This document shows positions 16,596 to 23,988 of a DNA stretch of 64,000 nucleotides, one piece after another (position 1 is the first letter of the stretch; every line of letters starts with the position of its first letter). Position numbers and translations under genes: made by a program. Below the pieces are notes generated by a model. The model saw nothing but the letters and a program-made list of their open reading frames with translations, was not told the origin of the DNA and did no database searches. Source of the DNA: Frankia nepalensis (GTDB lineage Bacteria; Actinomycetota; Actinomycetes; Frankiales; Frankiaceae); the NCBI RefSeq assembly GCF_016786325.1, contig NZ_JADWYU010000099.1:62001-126000 (forward strand), written 5' to 3'.

Positions 16596-17378
16596 CCAGG
16601 CGAACCAGCGCGGCCTCGCAAGCCGCCGGAACCGGGTGACGGCGCCGGCGTCGATGACGAGTACCTCGCCCGTGATCCAGCTGGCGTGGTCGCTGGCCAG
16701 CCACAGCGCGGCCGACGCGATGTCGCCGGGCTGGCCGATCCGCCGCAGCGGCCACGGCCAGGCCGCGCCGGCCGGGTCGTCGCCGGCGCCCTCCCACAGG
16801 TAACGGGCGAAGGCGGTCTGCACCAGGCCGGGTGCCAGCGCGTTGACCCGCACCTTCGGCCCCAGTTCGGTCGCGAGGTGCTTGGTCTGGTGGATCAGCG
16901 CCGCCTTGGTCATGTCGTAGGCGCCGATCGGCCCGCCGTACTTCATCCCGCCGATCGAGGCGATGTTGAGGACGCTGCCGCCGTGCTCGGACTGCCACTG
17001 GCGCCAGGCCTGCTGGGTCCAGACGAGCGGTCCGCGCAGGTTGACCTCGATCGTCTTGTCGAGGCGCGGCAGGTCGATGTCGATCAGCGGGCCGGCGTAC
17101 GGGTTGGTCGCGGCGTTGTTGACCAGGACGTCCAGGCGGCCGAAGCGGTCGAGCGTCGCGGCGACGGCCCGCTCGGCCGCCTCGGGGCTGCCGGCGTGGG
17201 CCGGATGGACCGCCACCTCGCCGTCGATCTGGGCCGCGGTCTTCTCGAGGCCCTCCTGTTTGCGGGAGCTGAGCATGACCCTGGCGCCGTTCTCGGCGAA
17301 GATCTTCGCGATCGCGGCGCCGATTCCCTGCGAGGCGCCGGTGACGAGCGCGACCTTGCCGTCGAGACCAACCTGCAT
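15972..17378 (-). CDS. SDR with lost stop codon and antisense read-through tail
   Basis: The frame is 468 residues, but only the first ~250 are an [11 protein letters not shown] (13-20), NNAA (87-90), Ser141, YDMTK (Tyr154, Lys158), then [17 protein letters not shown]. SDRs of this kind stop a few residues after that. Here the frame continues past ~16625 into sequence complementary to the acyl-CoA dehydrogenase, giving ~210 residues of non-homologous tail. Either the stop codon was lost, or a small frameshift near 16625 (true or a sequencing error) hides it: another minus frame stops at 16582. The enzyme core (16625-17378) looks intact. Function: NAD(P)-dependent oxidoreductase. Confidence 0.75.
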   Translation of the reverse strand: MQVGLDGKVALVTGASQGIGAAIAKIFAENGARVMLSSRKQEGLEKTAAQIDGEVAVHPAHAGSPEAAERAVAATLDRFGRLDVLVNNAATNPYAGPLIDIDLPRLDKTIEVNLRGPLVWTQQAWRQWQSEHGGSVLNIASIGGMKYGGPIGAYDMTKAALIHQTKHLATELGPKVRVNALAPGLVQTAFARYLWEGAGDDPAGAAWPWPLRRIGQPGDIASAALWLASDHASWITGEVLVIDAGAVTRFRRLARPRWFAWSDAAEVGAQLLAGDGPDMHLVGAVGEPQRPGVGVHRGEREVVGDAAATVDLDRAVEHGERHPRRDHLDRRDLGPSTLHPDVVDQPGRLQGEQPGLFDLHPGLGHLLLHDPLLGQRPAERHPRAGPPARHLECPLGDADAPHAVVDAAGAEPSLRDHEAVALARDQVADRHPDVGERYLAVPMLVPVPEHGQRPHHLHPRGVEGYQDL

Positions 17379-17481
17379 GGTCTGCCCTCCTGAAGGTCAG
17401 GACTTCGTGTGTGGCGGCGCCGTCCGGCCGCCGGCGGCGGCCTTCGGTGACGACGCCGGTGTGCTGACGGTGCCGGTGTGC

Positions 17482-18534
17482 TCAGGCCAGGCCGTAGATG
17501 CGTTCCGCGTTGCGGGCGCAGATCAGGTCGCGCTCGTCGTCGGGGATGTCGGCGAACTGGCGGGCGACGGTGGCCTGGGAGTGGGGCCAGGTGGTGGCCG
17601 GGTGCGGGAAGTCGGTGGACCAGAGGATGTTCTCGATCCCGATCAGATGGCGCAACCCAAGCCCGACCTCGTCGTCCATGAACGTGAGGGCCATGTTGCG
17701 GCGGAAGTACTCGCTCGGCGCCAGCCGCAGGCCGGGCAGGTCGTAGACCTTGGCCTTGCGGTCGAGGCTGGCCAGGAAGCCCGGCACCCAGTACAGGCCA
17801 GGCTCGACCAAGACGATCTTGAGCCTCGGGAACCGTTCGAGGGTGCCCGTGAGGATCCACCAGGCGATCACCTCCGCCAGCGCCAGCGCCGGCATCGACG
17901 TGAAGATCGCTGCCTGCGGCGTGGGGTCCCGCCGCATGATGTCGTAGAGCCAGTGGCGGTTGCCGAGATGGTGGCTGATGGAGATGCCGGTTTCCTGGAG
18001 CACGGCCCACAGCGGGTCGTACACCGGTTCGTGGTAGTCGGGCAGGCCGATCTCGCTCGGGAAGTTGGGTAGGTGCACCGACCGGGCGCCGAGCGCGGCC
18101 AGGCGCTCGACCTCGGCGACGGCGTACTCGATGTCGATGATCGGGACCTGGTAGGAGACCGCGAGCCGGTCCGGGTCGTGGGCGGCGAACTCGGTGAGGT
18201 GGTCGGTGAACGCGCGGCTGATGGGCTTCCAGTCGCCCTTGACGAGCCCGAACGACCGAAAGGCGCTCACCTCGGAGTACAGGACCTCGGCCTGCACGCC
18301 GTCGCGGTCCATGGCGGCCAGCCTGGCCACCGGCTCGCGGTAGCCGGGGTCGCGAAAGGCCTCGAGGTCCCAGTCGTCCAACGAGATCTTCCGCCCGCCG
18401 CGCAGGTCCTCGTCGATCCTCGCCTGCTCGGCGGTGGCGTCGTCGAACGCCTCGCGCAGCGATCGCGGTACCCGGTCCCGGATGGCGTCGAGGCGCACCG
18501 CCACATGCGAGTCGGCCGAGATCAGTTTCGTCAT
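17482..18534 (-). CDS. Amidohydrolase family 2 metal-dependent hydrolase
   Basis: 350 residues from ATG 18534, which follows GGGAGGAACC; an in-frame upstream ATG would add only seven residues. MTKLISADSH gives ligands D8 and H10, SISHHLGN the central His pair, and WSTDFPHP the distal Asp. It is a paralogue of the 1199 gene, sharing the ADSHV start, the LYSEVSAFR block, PGLYWVPGFLASLD and the FPHP end. Members are cytosolic zinc/manganese hydrolases or decarboxylases of unproven substrate. It is divergent from the DUF35 gene, with one operator-like element between them. Confidence 0.88.
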   Translation of the reverse strand: MTKLISADSHVAVRLDAIRDRVPRSLREAFDDATAEQARIDEDLRGGRKISLDDWDLEAFRDPGYREPVARLAAMDRDGVQAEVLYSEVSAFRSFGLVKGDWKPISRAFTDHLTEFAAHDPDRLAVSYQVPIIDIEYAVAEVERLAALGARSVHLPNFPSEIGLPDYHEPVYDPLWAVLQETGISISHHLGNRHWLYDIMRRDPTPQAAIFTSMPALALAEVIAWWILTGTLERFPRLKIVLVEPGLYWVPGFLASLDRKAKVYDLPGLRLAPSEYFRRNMALTFMDDEVGLGLRHLIGIENILWSTDFPHPATTWPHSQATVARQFADIPDDERDLICARNAERIYGLA

Positions 18535-18585
18535 GGTTCCTCCCGAGTCGTTCACTCCGTCCCGAGTTGTTGCGCCGCCGGAACC

Positions 18586-18599
18586 ATAGCACCTACTAT
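18586..18599. promoter_or_regulatory. RTAGY-N4-RCTAT operator-like element, copy 4 (divergent promoter)
   Basis: ATAGC-ACCT-ACTAT. It lies 52 bp before the minus-strand amidohydrolase and overlaps the first codon of the plus-strand DUF35 gene, so one bound protein could shut both directions. TACTAT may serve as a -10 for a leaderless plus-strand message. Confidence 0.65.
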
Positions 18600-19008
18600 G
18601 CGCAATGTGAGGCCTGCCACCGTCATTACGGATGATTCGGCCGTCTTCTGGGACGCCGCCACCAAACTCGAACTGGTCGCGCAGCGGTGCGGAGGATGCG
18701 GGGTGCTACGCCATCCACCCCGCCCGATGTGCCCGCACTGCCAGTCGCTCGACTACGAGGCCGTGCAGTTGTCCGGCCGGGGAACCCTGTACAGCTACGC
18801 CCTGCTGCACCACCCGCGGCACCCCGCCTTCGACTACCCGGTCGTCGCCGCGCTCGTCGACCTCGACGAGGGCGTCCGGGTGGTGTCGAACCTCGTGGAC
18901 GTCGAGCCGGGGGAGATCCGGATCGGCATGCCGCTGGAGGTCACGTTCGAGCCGACGGCTGGCGACGGGTCGGTGCCCGTGTTCCGGCCTGCCCGGGACG
19001 CGGCGTGA
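18598..19008 (+). CDS. DUF35 (OB-fold, zinc-ribbon) thiolase partner
   Basis: 136 residues. CGGC (31-34) and CPHC (45-48) are the two Cys pairs of the rubredoxin-like zinc ribbon; the OB-fold follows (GRGTLYSYALLHHP, FDYPVVAALVDLDEG, IGMPLEVTFEP). DUF35 proteins bind acyl-CoA and partner thiolase-fold enzymes; with Ltp2-type aldolases they form the retro-aldolase that cuts steroid side chains. The thiolase gene starts inside this gene's stop (GTGA, 4-nt overlap). The ATG at 18598 has no ribosome site and sits in the operator; a GTG at 18607 could be the true start of a leaderless message. Confidence 0.85.
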   Translation: MRNVRPATVITDDSAVFWDAATKLELVAQRCGGCGVLRHPPRPMCPHCQSLDYEAVQLSGRGTLYSYALLHHPRHPAFDYPVVAALVDLDEGVRVVSNLVDVEPGEIRIGMPLEVTFEPTAGDGSVPVFRPARDAA

Positions 19009-20174
19009 GCGGGTTCGGCGGCCGGGCCGCGATCGTCGGGGTCGGCGCGACGGAGTTCTCCCGCCAGGCCGGCCGCACCGAGCTGCAGCTGGCATGTGAG
19101 GCGATCCGCGACGCGCTTGGTGACGCGGGGCTGACAGCGACCGACGTCGACGGCATCGTCAGCTATACGGTCGATCCCGTCGAGGAGACCGAGCTCGTGC
19201 GGTCCGTCGGCTTTCAGGAGATCGGCTTCTCCTCCCGGGTGCCGTACGGCGGCGGCGGCTCCATGGGCACCCTGCTGCACGCCGCCGCGGCGATCGCCAG
19301 CGGCGCCGCCGAGGTCGTCGTCGCCTACCGGGCCATCCGGGCCCGGTCCGGCGCTACCCGGTTCGGGGGCGCCAAGACGGCCGCGTCGCCGACGTCCGGC
19401 CATTCGGGAACGACGGCGATGCAGTGGTGCATGCCCTACGGCGTGCTGACGCCGGCGTCGTGGATGGCGCTCAACGCCACCCGGTACATGCACACCTACG
19501 GCGTGACGAGCGCGGACATCGGCCGGGCCGTCGTGCAGCTGCGGGCCTACGCCGAGACGAATCCGGCGGCCTGGGGATACCGGCGGCCGATGACGCTGGA
19601 GGACCATCAGGCGTCGCGCTGGATCGCCGAGCCCTGCATCCGGCTGTTCGACTGCTGCCAGGAGACCGACGGGTCCGTCGCTCTCGTCATCACCTCGCGG
19701 GAGCGGGCCGCCGATCTGCCGAGCCAGCCCGCGTTCATCGCCGTCGCGGCCGGCGCGGGCCTTTTCGGGCAGGAGATCGCGTCCGACCACTACAGCCGCG
19801 ACCTGGCGGTCATGGAGGGGTCGGTGGCGCTGGGCCGGCGGCTGTTCGACCGGACCGGCATCGGTCGCGACGAGATCGACGCCGCGATGATCTATGACGC
19901 GTTCTCGCCGATCCTGCTGATGCAGCTCGAGGGCCTCGGGTTCTGCGGGCTCGGTGAGGCGAAGGACTTCATCGCCGCCGGCAGCCTCGCTCCGGGCGGC
20001 GCGCTGCCCACCAACACCAACGGCGGGCTCATCGGCGAGGGCTACATCCACGGGCTGAACCTGGTGCTCGAAGCGGTCCGCCAGCTGCGGGGAACGGCCG
20101 TGAACCAGGTGGCGGACCCGCGGCAGATCCTGGTGAGCGCGAGCCGCACCGGCGCCATCCTGACCCGGGACTGA
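19005..20174 (+). CDS. Thiolase-fold lipid-transfer-protein-like aldolase (Ltp/SCP-x type)
   Basis: 389 residues, GTG start overlapping the DUF35 stop. It is a thiolase-superfamily protein of the Ltp branch: AAIVGVGATEFSRQAGR, DVDGIVSYTVDP, CIRLFDCCQETDGSVALVI, MIYDAFSPILLMQLEGLGFCGLGEA, GGALPTNTNGGLIGEGYIHG. The Tyr of IYDAF corresponds by position to a catalytic Tyr reported for Ltp2. The normal thiolase nucleophilic-Cys context (CxSG-type loop) is absent; SMGTLLHAAAAI stands there. A retro-aldol cleavage of a branched 3-hydroxyacyl-CoA with the DUF35 partner is therefore more likely than thiolysis (inference). The fused protein at 52882 has the same two parts. Confidence 0.85.
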   Translation: MSGFGGRAAIVGVGATEFSRQAGRTELQLACEAIRDALGDAGLTATDVDGIVSYTVDPVEETELVRSVGFQEIGFSSRVPYGGGGSMGTLLHAAAAIASGAAEVVVAYRAIRARSGATRFGGAKTAASPTSGHSGTTAMQWCMPYGVLTPASWMALNATRYMHTYGVTSADIGRAVVQLRAYAETNPAAWGYRRPMTLEDHQASRWIAEPCIRLFDCCQETDGSVALVITSRERAADLPSQPAFIAVAAGAGLFGQEIASDHYSRDLAVMEGSVALGRRLFDRTGIGRDEIDAAMIYDAFSPILLMQLEGLGFCGLGEAKDFIAAGSLAPGGALPTNTNGGLIGEGYIHGLNLVLEAVRQLRGTAVNQVADPRQILVSASRTGAILTRD

Positions 20175-20183
20175 CTGGCCGAA

Positions 20184-20218
20184 GGACCCGCGCGCCGGCA
20201 CGCCGGCGGCCGGGGTCC
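20184..20218 (+). terminator. GC-rich inverted repeat between aldolase and CoA-transferase genes
   Basis: GGACCC and GGGTCC enclose GCCGGC-type inner repeats in the 63-bp gap after the aldolase stop. It could weaken read-through into the CaiB/BaiF gene, or form an mRNA-stabilising hairpin inside one operon. Confidence 0.35.
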
Positions 20219-20237
20219 CAGTGACGTGAGGTGAACC

Positions 20238-22664
20238 ATGGGAAGCGTTCTCGACGGCGTTCGCGTGCTCGACCTGTCCTGGGGCGTCGCCGGCCCCATC
20301 ACCGGGATGCTCCTGGCCGACCACGGCGCGGACGTGGTCAAGGTCGAGCCGCCCGGCGGCGACCCGTTCCGTGGCAGCCCCGGCTACGACGTCTGGCTGC
20401 GGGGCCGGCGCAGCGTCGTCCTCGATCTCAAGGCGGCCGACGATCGCGACCGGTTCCTGACGCTGGCCGACGACGCCGACGTCGTCCTCGAGGCCTTCTC
20501 GCCGGGCACCATGGCCCGCCTCGGCCTGGCCGCCGACACGCTGTTAGCCCGCAACCCGCGGCTGGTCGTGTGTTCGATCACCGGATACGGGCCGCACGCG
20601 GGCCACCGGGACCGGCCAGCCTACGAGGCGCTCGTCGCCGCCCGGCTCGGGATCCTCGACGTCCAACGCAGTACCGACGGCGGCGCCGTCCCGCACATGC
20701 ACGGCGAGGAGCCGTACCTCCCCGACCTGGAGATTCCCCCCGGCATGGAGCCGGGCGCGCCGCGCGAAGGCCCGATCTTCACCTACACGCCATGGCTCAG
20801 CATGGGGGCCGCCTTCCTCGCGTCCACCGGCATCAACGCGGCGCTGTTCGCCCGTGAGCACACCGGCCGCGGCCAGCACGTCGAGACCTCTCTGCTGCAG
20901 GCCGCGCTGAGCGGGACCGCGTCGAAATGGCAGCGGGTCGGCCGGCCCGACGCGGTCGGCTACCGCTCCTGGGTGTACGACCGCCGGGCCCCGAAGGGCT
21001 TCTTCCAGTGCTCCGACGGGCGCTGGATCCAACAGTGGGTACCGAACCCCGGCTTCGTGCTCAGCAGCGCCGCCGGGGACACCCTGGCCGAGCGCCGCGA
21101 CGTCCGCAACGCCCGCGAGGACCCGGACCGGGTCGGCCCGGACCCCGAGAGCATCGTGATCCTCGCCCACTACTTCCCCCAGCTGGCCGAGGCCGTCGCC
21201 CGTTTCCCCAGTGACGAGTGGGTATCCGTCGCCGCGCAGGCCGGCGTTCCGCTGCAGCCGGTGCGCACCCCGGAGGAAGCCCTGGCGGACCCGGCCCTGC
21301 TCGCCGAGCAGGCCGTCGTCGAGGTCGACCATCCCGAGCACGGGCCGCTGCGGCAGGCCGGGATCCTCTACGGGCTCAGCCGCACCCCGGGGAAGGTGCG
21401 CCGGCCGGTGCCCCGCGTCGGCGAACACACCGGCGGCGTTCTGGCGGACGGCCTGGCCGCCGCCGGATCTCCGGCGCGGGCCGGCGCGGCGCCGAGTCCG
21501 GCGCCGGCCCCGGCGGCGAGCCGGCGGGCCTCGCTCGAGGGGATCACCGTGCTCGACCTCGGCTTCGCGGTCGCCGGCCCGTTCGGCACCCAGCTGCTCG
21601 CCGACCTCGGCGCGAACGTCATCAAGGTCAACGCCTGGCGGGACCCGTGGTGGCACGCCCAGCACATCGCCTACGGCGCCAACCGCGGCAAGCGCAGCGT
21701 CGGCATCGACCTGAAGACCCCGGATGGCCTGGCGGTCCTGCACCGGCTCGTCGCGTCCGCCGACGTCGTGCACTCCAACATGCGCCGGGGCGCGCTGGCG
21801 CGGCTGAAGTGCGACGAGGACTCCCTGCGCGAGGTCAACCCGAACGTCATCTACTGCCACACCCGCGGCTTCGACCGTGGCCCCCGCTCCAACTCGCCCG
21901 GCAACGACCAGACCGGCAGCTCGCTGGCCGGCGTCACCTGGGAGGACGGCGGCTGCTGGGACGGCGGCAGACCGTTCTGGAGCCTGACCTCGCTGGGCGA
22001 CACCGGCAACGGCTTCTTCTCCGCTATCGGCGTCATCCAGGCCCTTTACCACCGGGCCCGCACCGGCGAGGCGCAGTCCGTCGACACCTCCATCCTCAAC
22101 GCCGGCCTGCTGGTCGCGTCGATGGCCGCGGTCAAGGCCGACGGGACGGCGCTGCCCCGCCCGCGCCTCGACCGGATGCAGCTCGGGCTCGGGCCCCTGT
22201 ACCGGCTTTACGAGACCGGTGACGGGTGGGCGTGCGTCGCCGCGCTCACCGGCCCGCACCGCGACGCGCTCGCCGCCGCCACCGGCCTCGACGTCGACCG
22301 GCTCGACGCGGCACGGCTCGAGCCGTGGTTTCGCGCCCGGCCGGGCGCCGAGGTGTTCGCGACCCTGGACAGCGCCGGCGTCCCGATCGAGCTGTGCGAC
22401 GAGGACTTCGGCCGGCGCATCTTCGACGACCCGGAGATGGACGCCCACAAGCTCGTCGTCCACCAGCGGCACCCGAAACTCGGCAGCTTCGAACACTTCG
22501 GCAAGACCATCCACCTGTCCGACACCCCACAGCACATCTGGGGTCCGCCACCCGTCTGCGGCCAGCACACCCGAGAGATCATGCGCGAGCACGGCCTCGA
22601 CGACACCGACATCGACAAGCTCGTCGCCGCCAGGGTGGTGTTCGAGGAGCACTGGGTCGAGTGA
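20238..22664 (+). CDS. Tandem (two-domain) family III CoA-transferase, CaiB/BaiF
   Basis: 808 residues, twice the usual ~400. Two full CaiB/BaiF domains are joined by an Ala/Pro-rich linker (~410-430). Domain 1 begins LDGVRVLDLSWGVAGPITGMLLADHGADVVKVEPP; domain 2 begins LEGITVLDLGFAVAGPFGTQLLADLGANVIKVN. These enzymes move CoA between carboxylic acids through an aspartyl-CoA ester. The catalytic Asp site reads HVETS in domain 1 (Glu216) and SVDTS in domain 2 (Asp616), so only the second half has the standard residue. Such double proteins are known in mycobacteria. It follows the DUF35/Ltp pair on the same strand. Confidence 0.88.
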   Translation: MGSVLDGVRVLDLSWGVAGPITGMLLADHGADVVKVEPPGGDPFRGSPGYDVWLRGRRSVVLDLKAADDRDRFLTLADDADVVLEAFSPGTMARLGLAADTLLARNPRLVVCSITGYGPHAGHRDRPAYEALVAARLGILDVQRSTDGGAVPHMHGEEPYLPDLEIPPGMEPGAPREGPIFTYTPWLSMGAAFLASTGINAALFAREHTGRGQHVETSLLQAALSGTASKWQRVGRPDAVGYRSWVYDRRAPKGFFQCSDGRWIQQWVPNPGFVLSSAAGDTLAERRDVRNAREDPDRVGPDPESIVILAHYFPQLAEAVARFPSDEWVSVAAQAGVPLQPVRTPEEALADPALLAEQAVVEVDHPEHGPLRQAGILYGLSRTPGKVRRPVPRVGEHTGGVLADGLAAAGSPARAGAAPSPAPAPAASRRASLEGITVLDLGFAVAGPFGTQLLADLGANVIKVNAWRDPWWHAQHIAYGANRGKRSVGIDLKTPDGLAVLHRLVASADVVHSNMRRGALARLKCDEDSLREVNPNVIYCHTRGFDRGPRSNSPGNDQTGSSLAGVTWEDGGCWDGGRPFWSLTSLGDTGNGFFSAIGVIQALYHRARTGEAQSVDTSILNAGLLVASMAAVKADGTALPRPRLDRMQLGLGPLYRLYETGDGWACVAALTGPHRDALAAATGLDVDRLDAARLEPWFRARPGAEVFATLDSAGVPIELCDEDFGRRIFDDPEMDAHKLVVHQRHPKLGSFEHFGKTIHLSDTPQHIWGPPPVCGQHTREIMREHGLDDTDIDKLVAARVVFEEHWVE

Positions 22665-22703
22665 GCCGGCGAGCGGTGCCGGGCCGGGCGGGCCGGTGGC
22701 GAG

Positions 22704-22723
22704 CCGGCGGCCACGGCCGCCGG
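22704..22723. terminator. Perfect 9-bp hairpin between convergent genes
   Basis: CCGGCGGCC-AC-GGCCGCCGG is a perfect stem with a 2-nt centre, lying between the CoA-transferase stop (22664) and the TetR stop (22794). Being symmetric, it can end transcription from both sides. Confidence 0.6.
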
Positions 22724-22793
22724 CGTCCCACGCGTGCTCACCCTGAGACCTCGGCGAGCCGGCCGGGCCCGGCGCGCCTGGCGGGCGAGATGC

Positions 22794-23459
22794 TCAGTCG
22801 ATCGCCTGTTCCTGGGCGGCCACGAGTCCCGCGAGGAAGAGCCTTTGGGCGTCCTCTATGTGCAACCGGGGACGGCCGGGAGCGATCGAGTCGACCAGCT
22901 GGGTGCTGATGGCGAAGCCGCGGATCATATGGAACATCGCGGTGCGGCGGGCGTCGTCGATGTCGGGGCCGAGAGCCTCGGCCAGCAGGCGCCGAATCTC
23001 GTCGGCGACCCGCTGCTGCTGGTTGGACAGGGCCTCGTTCGCCGCCGGGGAGGTGTCCGGGTCGTGCTGGAAGTTCAGCAGGATCTGCATGCTCGCCAGG
23101 TAGGACGGCGCACCGTAGTGCTGGTCCAGCAGGTCGTAGAGCGACTCGATCCGTTCCGCGAGCGTCGCGCCCTCGACGTGGCACTGCCCGATCGACGCCA
23201 GGAACCGCCGGTTGATCTCCTCGAGCGCGGCCAGCATGAGGGACTCGCGGGTGCCGAAGTGATATTGGATCGCGCCCCAGCTGAGGTTCGCGCGCCGGGC
23301 GATCTCGTTCGTGCTTGCCCGGTAGAAGCCGAACTCCAGGATGCAGGCGACGGCGGCCTCGACGATCTGCGTCCGTCCGGCAGGGTCCTTCGTGGACCGG
23401 CGTGACCGTGACCGGTCGCGCGGGGCGTGACCGGTCGCGTTCTCGGCCGTCTCCACCAC
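22794..23459 (-). CDS. TetR/AcrR-family transcriptional regulator
   Basis: 221 residues from GTG 23459, preceded by GGGAGG at the right distance; upstream in-frame codons add only low-complexity sequence. HTH: TQIVEAAVACILEFGFYRASTNEIARRANLSWGAIQYHFGTRESLMLAAL. The C-terminal domain is helical (RIESLYDLLDQHYGAPSYLASMQILLNF), similar to regulators of lipid and steroid genes. It lies between the two giant CoA-transferase genes and could control either. It is a candidate, with the regulator at 4300, for binding the repeated RTAGY-N4-RCTAT element, although the nearest copy (23814) is 355 bp before its start. Confidence 0.85.
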   Translation of the reverse strand: MVETAENATGHAPRDRSRSRRSTKDPAGRTQIVEAAVACILEFGFYRASTNEIARRANLSWGAIQYHFGTRESLMLAALEEINRRFLASIGQCHVEGATLAERIESLYDLLDQHYGAPSYLASMQILLNFQHDPDTSPAANEALSNQQQRVADEIRRLLAEALGPDIDDARRTAMFHMIRGFAISTQLVDSIAPGRPRLHIEDAQRLFLAGLVAAQEQAID

Positions 23460-23988
23460 AGTGTTCCTCCCAGTCAGCCTGCCTACCTCTAAATCCTCGC
23501 ACGGGCGGAAGCGCCGTACCGGAGATGACCGGTGACTAGGGCGCCACAGGCTGGCCAGCCCGATGCCGGCGCGACTGGCGCCGACGGGGACAGATCGAGG
23601 TGGTCGAGCCGGTTGGCGGCGGTCACCGCGGAACGGGCGAACGGTGTCGGTGGCGAGGTGTGGCCCGTGAATATAGCTTCCGCCGATCAGCCCGCCGCGG
23701 CGCCGCGCTGCCAGCCGGCCCTGCCTGGCGGCCATCGGGAGGAACTCGTTGTCCTCGGTTGTCGCGGACGCGGGATGTACGTCGGTTCCGACAGCAGATA
23801 TGGTGACCACAACATAGCGAATGCTATTGTCTGTTGTGATGGACCGCAATCAGTGCGGCCGCCCCGTCCGCTGACTGGTTCCAGCCGGTCGAGAGATCGC
23901 GGCGCGGAACCGGATCAGGTCGTCGCGCGGGCGACGGGGCTGACCGCGTCGCACGGACCAGACCCTGAACCAATCCGGGAGGACCTTG
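23460..23988. other. Divergent intergenic region
   Basis: About 530 bp between the TetR gene and the second CoA-transferase gene. Apart from the operator-like element at 23814 I see no gene; the frames present are short and arginine-rich. Confidence 0.5.
23814..23827 (+). promoter_or_regulatory. RTAGY-N4-RCTAT operator-like element, copy 5
   Basis: ATAGC-GAAT-GCTAT, a perfect 5-bp inverted repeat, the best-formed copy; the flanks extend it to ACATAGC/GCTATTGT. It lies 162 bp before the tandem CoA-transferase start. CCGACA at 23788 could be a -35 box, with 19-bp spacing. Confidence 0.7.

Noticed and set aside
20544-22652. A 702-residue open frame on the minus strand
   Set aside because: It is antisense to the tandem CoA-transferase and shows no recognisable domain.
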